DNA of 64,000 bases from V1-33 sp039795165 (GTDB lineage Bacteria > Verrucomicrobiota > Verrucomicrobiia > Verrucomicrobiales > V1-33), in NCBI GenBank assembly GCA_039795165.1, contig JBDKER010000009.1, positions 1-64,000 on the forward strand, in the 5' to 3' direction. The position numbers and the translations under genes are program-made. The notes under the pieces are model-generated. The model did no database searches and was not told the DNA's origin. It was given only the letters and a program-made list of their open reading frames with translations. Below, in pieces: positions 51,282 to 58,005 of the stretch. How positions within the stretch are numbered: position 1 is the stretch's first letter; the number at the start of each line of letters is the position of its first letter.

Positions 51282-52592
51282 TCACCTTCCGGGCCACCAT
51301 TGATCGAGACGCTCGCGGAGCCGGGTGACGTCGTCCGGTTTGGCGGGCGCGAGATTCTGCGTTTCGTGGGGGTCGGTGGAGAGATCGTACAGTTCGACGG
51401 GGGCATCGGGTTCGTTGGGACCCGGGAGCATGAGTTTCCAGTGGCCGTTGATGGTCCAGCGCCAGCGGAGGCTCGTGGCTGGCTTCTGGAGGTCGACGGC
51501 ATTGTGGGTGAAGCAGGAACCGAAGACCCCGTTGCGCTGGGTGACGGCTGCGGTGTCGCGCAGGTCGAGGCCGCGCATGGATTCCGGCGGGGTGATGCCA
51601 GTGCAGCGGAGCAGGGTGGGGGCGAGGTCGATGGAACTGACGGGCACATCCGGCTGGGCGGGCGTGATCTTCCCCTTCCAGCGGATCATCATGGGGGTGC
51701 GGAGGCCGCCATCATACTGGGATTGCTTTGAGCGGGGTGCGTAGCGCGGGTTGCCGGGCGACTGGATCCAGCCATTGTCGGCGACGTAGGCGACGATGGT
51801 GTTTTCATCGAGACCGGATGATTTGAGATGGTCCATGAGCTGACCGATGGTTTCGTCGAACCATTCGACCATGGCCCAGTAGCGGGCGACGTGGAGGGAC
51901 GGGGTTTTGCCGCGGTATTTCTGGAGGAGCCGCTGGGGAGGCGTATGGGGATCGTGCGGAAGCAGGGGAGCGTACCAGACAAAGAACGGTTTCTGCTGTT
52001 CGCGGGCGGTCCTGATGAAATCGTAGATCGGCTGCATCGACTTGCGCCCGATTTCGAGGCCTTCGTCGCCATGGCGGCCACCGCTTTGCGGGTCGCCTTT
52101 GGTCATCCCGTGGGTGAAGCCGCCGCGCTGGAAATTGCCCTGCCACCATTTGCCGGTCTGCAGGGAAAGGTAGCCCTGCCTGCCGAGGATGCGGGGAAGC
52201 GAGGGCGCTTCGTCCATGAAGCCGTTCATGATTTCGCGCCCTGCGGCGAACTGCGGATTGCGGAGTCTAGGAACGCCGGGCTGATCGCCTTTGCCGAGCG
52301 GAGGATCGTTGGAAGTGATGCGGTGCTGGTGGGGGTACTGACCGGTCAGAATCGTGGCGAGGCTGGGACAGCACAGACTCGACGTGACGTAGCCGCGGCG
52401 GAAACATAGGCTTTCCGCAGCAAGCCGGTCGAGATTCGGCGTCTGGATATGCGGGTGACCCATGAAGCCGTAGTCGGTCCACGCATGGTCATCCGAGACA
52501 ATCAGAACTACATTCGGCTGATCCGCGGCCTGCCCACGGGGATGGATCAGCAGCAGAGCGATTCCAAGCAGCAGAAGAAAGGGGAGACGCAT
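51282..52592 (-). CDS. Secreted sulfatase with non-canonical CCPSL motif
   Basis: A 436-residue sulfatase-family protein. Signal peptide about 1-22 (MRLPFLLLLGIALLLIHPRG). Metal-binding IVSDDHAWTDYGFMGHPHIQ (D34, D35) and the central VAYVADNGWIQSPGN are intact. The activation site reads SSLCCPSLATILTGQYPHQH: C74-C-P-S-L78, where the usual Arg of the CxPxR formylglycine motif is Leu. It is 59 bp downstream of fmt and is the first of five minus-strand genes (sulfatase, DUF1501, ThuA, G8, Gfo/Idh/MocA). Likely acts on sulfated glycans if matured; otherwise it may be inactive or use a different maturase. Confidence 0.88.
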   Translation of the reverse strand: MRLPFLLLLGIALLLIHPRGQAADQPNVVLIVSDDHAWTDYGFMGHPHIQTPNLDRLAAESLCFRRGYVTSSLCCPSLATILTGQYPHQHRITSNDPPLGKGDQPGVPRLRNPQFAAGREIMNGFMDEAPSLPRILGRQGYLSLQTGKWWQGNFQRGGFTHGMTKGDPQSGGRHGDEGLEIGRKSMQPIYDFIRTAREQQKPFFVWYAPLLPHDPHTPPQRLLQKYRGKTPSLHVARYWAMVEWFDETIGQLMDHLKSSGLDENTIVAYVADNGWIQSPGNPRYAPRSKQSQYDGGLRTPMMIRWKGKITPAQPDVPVSSIDLAPTLLRCTGITPPESMRGLDLRDTAAVTQRNGVFGSCFTHNAVDLQKPATSLRWRWTINGHWKLMLPGPNEPDAPVELYDLSTDPHETQNLAPAKPDDVTRLRERLDQWWPGR

Positions 52593-52651
52593 GAGAGCAA
52601 TGTGCCGTCGGCTCGCGAAGCGGGGAAGTTCCGCCTTTGCGGTGCGCCGGT

Positions 52652-53959
52652 TCAGATGGGCTTGCGGGGAAAGAGAAAGAAATAGGCAGCGACGGCAGCA
52701 CCCGCGAAAAGGAGGACGAGGCCAAGCCACGTGAGGAAGCGTCCCGTCCATTTGGCGCGGTCGTTCATGCGTTCCGCGGGATTGAGGAACGGGGTCGCCA
52801 GAGCGAGTAGAAAGGCCGTCATGAGGGGGACAATGACGGGAGACCCTCCCAGCAGGAGGATGGCCGGGAAGAGGAACACTCCGATGAGCAGCAGAAAGAG
52901 CATGAGGAGGCATCCCTTGTCGGCCGTGTCGTGCACAGGCGTGCCCTTTTCCGGCACTGGCGGGTTCGGAACCGGTGCGGGGGAGTCGGTGGAGGAATCA
53001 GACGAAGAGGGCGAGGAAGGTGTAGTATTCATGCGGTCGCCTGTGCGCAGCGGATGGCCACTGAGGAACGCGCCGGCGGGGAGACGGCGTCGGCCTTCCG
53101 CCTGAATTTCGTGGATCGTCAGGGAACCCGAGCCGCAGGCCACCCGGATGCCGTCCGGTCCCGCGTGCAGGATCGTTCCCGGCAGCGGACAGCCTGTGGC
53201 TTCGGAATCATGGCCGGCCGGAGGAAAGATCTTGGCTCGCGAGCCATCGGGCAGTGCCGTGGTGGTGCCGGGCCATGGATCGAAGGCGCGGATGCGGCGT
53301 TCCAATTCGGCGGCCGGACGGTTCCAGTCGATTTCCCCGTCGCTCCGCGTGAGCTTTCCGCAGTGCGTGGCGAGTCGGTCATCCTGAGGCTGCGGGACGA
53401 CCGTTCCCGCAGCAATCGCAGGAAGAATGGCCTGGAGTGCCGCCGGAGTCAGTTCCGCGAGGCGGTCGTGCAGCGATCCCCCGGTTTCCGTGGCACTGAG
53501 GGGAATGGCCATGGTGTGAAGGATGTCACCCGTATCAAGTCCTGCGTCCATCTGCATGACGGTGATGCCCGATTCCGCGTCGCCGGCAAGGATGGCCGAC
53601 TGAATGGGAGAAGCGCCGCGGTGACGGGGCAGCAGGGAGGCGTGGAGATTGATGCAGCCGAGCCGCGGAATCGTCAGTATGGCCTCGGGGAGAATCTGAC
53701 CGTAGGCCATCACGATCATGAGGTCGGGTTCCAGCGCGGCAATCTGTCCGGGAATCTGGCGGATGCGTTGCGGCTGGAGGACAGGGATTCCGGCGGCCAG
53801 GGCGGCTGTCTTCGTGGCCGGTGGGGTAAGGATCTGTTTCCGGCCCACCGGCTTGTCCGGCTGGCAGATCACGGCAGCGATGGTGAGGGCAGGATCGGCC
53901 AGAAGAGCCTTGAGCAGAGGGAGACCGATGTCGCCGGTCCCGGTGAAGATGACGCGCAT
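52652..53959 (-). CDS. fmt: Methionyl-tRNA formyltransferase fused to a C-terminal membrane tail
   Basis: A 435-residue protein. Residues 1-309 are a full-length Fmt, which formylates initiator Met-tRNA. The catalytic block is INLHASLLPRHRGASPIQ (N104, H106), D142 lies in MDAGLDTGDILH, and the C-terminal domain ends GAFLSGHPLRTGDR, exactly where Fmt normally stops. The frame then continues without a stop through a Ser/Pro-rich linker (about 311-345) into three hydrophobic segments (about 350-371, 375-392, 409-430). An internal ATG at Met310 (53032-53030) could instead start a separate small membrane protein. ATG 53959 gives MRVIFTGTGDIG, the normal start. Divergent from the zinc-ribbon gene. 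Confidence 0.9.
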   Translation of the reverse strand: MRVIFTGTGDIGLPLLKALLADPALTIAAVICQPDKPVGRKQILTPPATKTAALAAGIPVLQPQRIRQIPGQIAALEPDLMIVMAYGQILPEAILTIPRLGCINLHASLLPRHRGASPIQSAILAGDAESGITVMQMDAGLDTGDILHTMAIPLSATETGGSLHDRLAELTPAALQAILPAIAAGTVVPQPQDDRLATHCGKLTRSDGEIDWNRPAAELERRIRAFDPWPGTTTALPDGSRAKIFPPAGHDSEATGCPLPGTILHAGPDGIRVACGSGSLTIHEIQAEGRRRLPAGAFLSGHPLRTGDRMNTTPSSPSSSDSSTDSPAPVPNPPVPEKGTPVHDTADKGCLLMLFLLLIGVFLFPAILLLGGSPVIVPLMTAFLLALATPFLNPAERMNDRAKWTGRFLTWLGLVLLFAGAAVAAYFFLFPRKPI

Positions 53960-54092
53960 GGAAGGAATTGGTGCAGGCATGGCGCGATCCCAATCGCAAA
54001 ATGCAGTTCTGTCCGGCTTCTGCAATTGGCCACGAAGAAGTCTTGCCGCAGGGGATGGACCGCGCCATGGTCCCGAAGATTCCCCAAGACAC

Positions 54093-54797
54093 ATGCAGCC
54101 CGAACTGGAACAAATGCTCATTCTGCAGGACAAAGATCAGCACCTGCGGAGACTGCGGCTGGAACTGAAGAAACTGCCGGCCGAAGAAGAACGGGCGAAG
54201 GCAAAACTCGCCGGAGATACTCAGGCCGTGCAGGTCGCCAAGGAAGCGGTGCAGCACAACGAGGTGGCCGTGAAGAATCTCGAACTCCAGATCCAGACCC
54301 GCCGCGACACCATCACAAAACTCAAGATCCAGCAGTTCGAGACCCGCAAGAATGAGGAATTCAAGGCGATCGGCCACGAAATCGAGCGCTATACCGCCGA
54401 AGTCGGCCGACTCGAGGACGACGAACTCGCGCTCATGGAAAAAGGCGAATCCCTCAAGGCAGCCCATGCCGCCGCAGTGGCCGGGCTCAAGGCAACGGAA
54501 TCCCTCGTGGCAGAAGAACTGGGACGCATCGGAGAACGGAGAAACAACCTGAACAGCCAGGCCGCGGAATTCGAAACGGTGCGGGCGGCTCAGGCCACGA
54601 AGCTTCCCGAGGAACTGCTGGAACGCTACGACCGCATCTTCCAGCACCGTGGCGATGCCGCCGTGGTGCCGCTCGAGCACGGCGTCTGCGGAGGCTGTCA
54701 CATGAAGGTGACCGCTTCCTGCGTGGCCACGGCCAAAACAAGACGGGTCCTCACAACCTGTCCGAACTGCGCACGGTTCGTCTACCTCGGCGACTGA
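54093..54797 (+). CDS. Coiled-coil protein with C4-type zinc ribbon (COG1579)
   Basis: A 234-residue cytoplasmic protein. Residues about 5-170 form a long charged coiled coil (LRLELKKLPAEEERAKAKLA, KNLELQIQTRRDTITKLKIQ, RKNEEFKAIGHEIERYTAEV). The last about 40 residues are a zinc ribbon with CGGCHMKV (Cys199/202) and CPNC (Cys223/226), ending ARFVYLGD. This is the conserved COG1579 family, thought to bind nucleic acid; it is often near RNase HI or nif3-like genes. Here it is divergent from fmt and convergent with the RNase D gene, which begins 10 bp past its stop. ATG 54093 is a good start with no Shine-Dalgarno. Confidence 0.88.
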   Translation: MQPELEQMLILQDKDQHLRRLRLELKKLPAEEERAKAKLAGDTQAVQVAKEAVQHNEVAVKNLELQIQTRRDTITKLKIQQFETRKNEEFKAIGHEIERYTAEVGRLEDDELALMEKGESLKAAHAAAVAGLKATESLVAEELGRIGERRNNLNSQAAEFETVRAAQATKLPEELLERYDRIFQHRGDAAVVPLEHGVCGGCHMKVTASCVATAKTRRVLTTCPNCARFVYLGD

Positions 54798-54806
54798 GGA
54801 AGCGGG

Positions 54807-55895
54807 TCAGTGGAGGCCGAGGACGGCCAGCTGCCATGGCAGGAGGAGTTCCGGAGCTCGCGATTCATTGTCGGCAATGGCCTCGAGAACGGCCCTCGAT
54901 CCCAGCAGGGCAGGATCGAGATCCAGTTCGGCACCCTTGCGGTCGCGCAATTCCTTGAGCGCATCAAAGCGCTTTTCGGCTTCCGGATTCCGTTCGTGGC
55001 GGCGGCGCGCCGGACGCTTCGGCCAGTCCGCTTCCGGCGTTTCGCGGGCTTCCTTGAGGGCGCGGTAGAAGCGGCGATGGAAGGGCGGGGGATAGCGGTC
55101 GGGTAGACGCACCTCCGCGCCATCCTCGAGGGCTTCCGCGAAATTCAGCAGGTCCTGATTCCCGATCACCTTGAAGGTCGGACGGTCAAGGCGTTCCGCC
55201 TCGCTGTCGCGCCAGCGCCAGAGGGCACGCAGGAAATTGAGTCCGGCCGGACGCAGCTTGCCGCTTCCCGTGATGCGCCAGAGTTCGTCGGGGTCGGGCG
55301 GTGGACGGCGCAGGACGGAAAGCCGTGCATCTTCGCAGGACTGACGGAACCATTCCTCGCGGCCGAGTTCCCTCAGTTTCGCAAGGAATTTGTCAGCGAG
55401 CGGAATGATGAAATGCACGTCGTTGAGGGCGTACTCGATCATGCGGTCCGTGAGCGGGCGGCGGCCCCAGTCGGCCCGCTGCGACTGCTTGGAGAGAGCG
55501 ACACCAAAATTCGATTCGACGAGGTGAGCGAGTCCGAACTGGCGTTCACCGCAGAGCCGGGCGGCGACCTGGGTATCGAACATGCGGACGGGAATGTGAC
55601 CGTACGTCCGCCGCATGAGTGACATGTCAAGGTCGGCACCGTGCAGCCAGATTTCCGAGGAATCGAGGTAGCTCAGGAGCGGACTGAGATCGGCAATGCC
55701 AAGAGGATCGATGAGCACCTTGCGGTCGCCCACGCCCATCTGGATGAGGCACAGTTTCTCCCGGTAGGAATGGAGGGAATCCGCTTCGGTATCGATGGCC
55801 ACGCGGACCCCGTCGCCATTCGGGATGGCGTTGAGGAAGCTGTGCAGGGCTTCGGGCGTACAGATGAAATGATCGGAGGCAGCGGAATCAGGCAC
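54807..55895 (-). CDS. rnd: Ribonuclease D
   Basis: A 362-residue DEDDy 3'-5' exoribonuclease involved in tRNA and stable RNA 3' maturation. Exo I is VAIDTEADSLHSYREKLCLI (D35, E37), Exo II is IWLHGADLDMSLMRR (D88/D90), and Exo III is YALNDVHFIIPLADKF with the DEDDy Tyr and Asp. An HRDC domain follows, with ITGSGKLRPAGLNFLRALWR and FKVIGNQDLLNFAEAL. It starts with GTG 55895 (no ATG nearby) and has no Shine-Dalgarno. Length matches E. coli RNase D (about 375). It is 35 bp downstream of rho and convergent with the zinc-ribbon gene. Confidence 0.93.
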   Translation of the reverse strand: MPDSAASDHFICTPEALHSFLNAIPNGDGVRVAIDTEADSLHSYREKLCLIQMGVGDRKVLIDPLGIADLSPLLSYLDSSEIWLHGADLDMSLMRRTYGHIPVRMFDTQVAARLCGERQFGLAHLVESNFGVALSKQSQRADWGRRPLTDRMIEYALNDVHFIIPLADKFLAKLRELGREEWFRQSCEDARLSVLRRPPPDPDELWRITGSGKLRPAGLNFLRALWRWRDSEAERLDRPTFKVIGNQDLLNFAEALEDGAEVRLPDRYPPPFHRRFYRALKEARETPEADWPKRPARRRHERNPEAEKRFDALKELRDRKGAELDLDPALLGSRAVLEAIADNESRAPELLLPWQLAVLGLH

Positions 55896-55930
55896 TGATG
55901 AACTCAGGGAAAAGGTGAATGGGGAATCGG

Positions 55931-57304
55931 TTACTGCCGGAGTCCGGTGAGGAGCATCTCGGCATTGGTGGCGGTAGCCTTGATGCTGCGGATGAGCGTT
56001 TCAAGGGCCTCGCCGGCTGGCATCTGCGCCATCTGGCGCCGGATGGCACTTATGCGGCGGAATTCGTCCGGGTGGTAGAGCAGGTCGTCCTTCCGGGTAC
56101 CGGATTTCTGCACGTGGATGGCCGGGTAGATCCTCCGTTCAACGAGTTCGCGGTCGAGTTGGATCTCAAGATTGCCGGTGCCTTTGAATTCTTCGAAGAT
56201 GACTTCGTCCATGCGGCTGTCCGTCTCGATGAGGGCGGTCGCAAGGATCGTGAGGCTGCCGCCCTCCTCGACCTTGCGGGCTGATCCGAAGAACTTGCGG
56301 ACCTTCTGGAGGGCATTGTGGTCGACGCCGCCGGATCCCGATGGCCCCTTGCCTCCCTGCGTGGAATTGTAGCCCCGGGCGAGACGGGTCAGGCTATCGA
56401 GCAGAATGACGACGTCGCGTCCCTTTTCGACCAGCCGTTTGCCGCGTTCGAGGACGAGTTCGGATACCTGGATGTGCCGGGAAGCCGCTTCATCGAAGGT
56501 CGAGCTAAAAACCTGGCAGTCGACCGTTTCGCGGAAATCGGTGACTTCCTCCGGCCGTTCATTGATGAGGAGAACGATGAGTTCGATTTCCGGATGGTTC
56601 CGGCGGATCGAGGCGGCGATTTCCTTGAGGAGGACAGTCTTGCCGCCGCGGGGCGGGGCGCAGATGAGACCGCGCTGACCCTTTCCGAGAGGGGACACTA
56701 TATCCACGACGCGTGGACCCACGGAGCGGGTCGATGGATTCTCCAGAATGATGCGCTCCGATGGAAAAAGGGCCGTCAGCTTGTCGAAGTGCAGAGGCGG
56801 CTGCCAATCGGTCGCAGGGACGCCTTCGATGGCGACAATCTGGTCGCTGCAGAGGCTCTTTTCTCGGGGGTCGCGCGGGGCACGGGCCGTTACTGTGATC
56901 TCGAGACCCGGACGGAGGTTGAAGCGCCGCACCACGGGGATGGCAATGAAGACATCATCCTGGAAGGGAGCGAAATTGAAGAGGGGGTCACGGAGCAGCC
57001 CGAATCCGTCGCGCGTGATGTCGAGGATACCGGTGGCATTGATGATGGATCCCTTGCGGCTGTAATGGCAGAGGATCTCGAATACCAGCTGGTGACGTGA
57101 GCGGACGCCGCCGATGCGCAGTCCGAGTTTCGTGCCGAGATCGTAGAGGGCCTGCACCGGCATGCGGAGGAACTCGTTGAGAGAAACCGTTTCCGGAATC
57201 GGAGGGGACTGATCCTCGGCCTGTGCGCTCCGGGGATGGCCAGGCGCGGTGTCCTCAGGCTGTGCGGGCAGTTCGGTCACTGCCGAAGGGTTTTCTTCAA
57301 CCAT
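55931..57304 (-). CDS. rho: Transcription termination factor Rho
   Basis: A 457-residue hexameric RNA-dependent ATPase that terminates transcription. N-terminal Pro/Glu-rich extension (about 1-40); the RNA-binding cold-shock domain reads NATGILDITRDGFGLLRDP. The ATPase core has the P-loop LICAPPRGGKTVLLKEIA (215-223), LIVLLINERPEEVTDFRETV, the Walker B VVILLDSLTRLARGYN and the Q-loop GKGPSGSGGVDHNAL. The C-terminus YPAIHVQKSGTRKDDLLYHP is family-standard. It starts at ATG 57304, overlapping the coaE stop region by 28 bp, and has no Shine-Dalgarno, so it is probably translated by coupling to coaE. Confidence 0.97.
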   Translation of the reverse strand: MVEENPSAVTELPAQPEDTAPGHPRSAQAEDQSPPIPETVSLNEFLRMPVQALYDLGTKLGLRIGGVRSRHQLVFEILCHYSRKGSIINATGILDITRDGFGLLRDPLFNFAPFQDDVFIAIPVVRRFNLRPGLEITVTARAPRDPREKSLCSDQIVAIEGVPATDWQPPLHFDKLTALFPSERIILENPSTRSVGPRVVDIVSPLGKGQRGLICAPPRGGKTVLLKEIAASIRRNHPEIELIVLLINERPEEVTDFRETVDCQVFSSTFDEAASRHIQVSELVLERGKRLVEKGRDVVILLDSLTRLARGYNSTQGGKGPSGSGGVDHNALQKVRKFFGSARKVEEGGSLTILATALIETDSRMDEVIFEEFKGTGNLEIQLDRELVERRIYPAIHVQKSGTRKDDLLYHPDEFRRISAIRRQMAQMPAGEALETLIRSIKATATNAEMLLTGLRQ

Positions 57305-57885
57305 ACGATAAAGAGTTGGGTTTGGCGGACGAGGGCATCAGGCACGCCGCCATTCCAGATGACCACGTTGGCGCGTCTGACTTTCTCCGCAATGGGAAGC
57401 TGAGCGGAAAGCATGCGGTCGGCTTCGTCCGGCGGCAGGGAATTCCTGGCGATGAGGCGGTTCTTCTGGGTCTGGGGACCACAGGCGACGACAAGTTCAA
57501 GGTCACGGGGAAGGGGGAAATTCGATTCGTAGAGCAGTGGGACGTCCATGAGAAACCAGGGAGCGCCCGAGGACCGGGCCGATTCGAGCGAGGCAGAGCA
57601 TGCCGAGCGAACCATGGGGTGAAGGACCGATTCAAGGTCCTGCCTGGCTTTGGGGTTCCGGAAAACGAGATCCCGCAGCCGCGGCTTCAGGAGATGACCG
57701 GATTCATCCAGAAGACCACCTCCCAAGACATCTTGGATCCTAGCCGCCACCTCACTGGTTGTCAAGAAGCGTGCGACCTCAGCATCGCTATCGAAGAAGG
57801 CGGTCCCCGGTTCGAACTGGAGAAAGTGCCGGGCGAAGGTGGACTTGCCGGTCGCAATGCCACCGGTGAGAGCAATCACTTTCAT
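57277..57885 (-). CDS. coaE: Dephospho-CoA kinase
   Basis: A 202-residue P-loop kinase that phosphorylates dephospho-CoA in the last step of CoA synthesis. P-loop IALTGGIATGKSTFARHF (GGIATGKS 8-15) and FDSDAEVARFLT with the substrate Asp; the lid-region FLMDVPLLYESNFPLP block is diagnostic. Length is normal (about 200). The 3' end overlaps rho by 28 bp on the same strand, so CoaE and Rho are coupled. A strong terminator (57946-57979) separates it from the secretin gene upstream, giving a separate coaE-rho-rnd transcription unit. Confidence 0.95.
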   Translation of the reverse strand: MKVIALTGGIATGKSTFARHFLQFEPGTAFFDSDAEVARFLTTSEVAARIQDVLGGGLLDESGHLLKPRLRDLVFRNPKARQDLESVLHPMVRSACSASLESARSSGAPWFLMDVPLLYESNFPLPRDLELVVACGPQTQKNRLIARNSLPPDEADRMLSAQLPIAEKVRRANVVIWNGGVPDALVRQTQLFIVWLKKTLRQ

Positions 57886-57945
57886 GTCTGTGGGGAGCGG
57901 AAGAAATAACCGGAAAACGGGATTCGGGGAAGGGGAATCCCGGCA

Positions 57946-57979
57946 AGAAAAAAGGGGCGGAGTTACCTCCGCCCCTTTC
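57946..57979 (-). terminator. Intrinsic terminator after the secretin gene
   Basis: A 9-bp GC stem, GGGGCGGAG (57955-57963) and CTCCGCCCC (57968-57976), has a 4-nt loop. Read on the minus strand it is followed by TTTTTTCTT. It lies 27 bp past the secretin stop and before coaE, ending the pilus-like operon. Confidence 0.93.
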
Positions 57980-58005
57980 CAAGGGAATGCCGATCGGATC
58001 GGGAA

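Noticed and set aside
57811..57840. tRNA T-loop-like GGTTCGAA
   Set aside because: It lies inside coaE and no cloverleaf can be formed around it.
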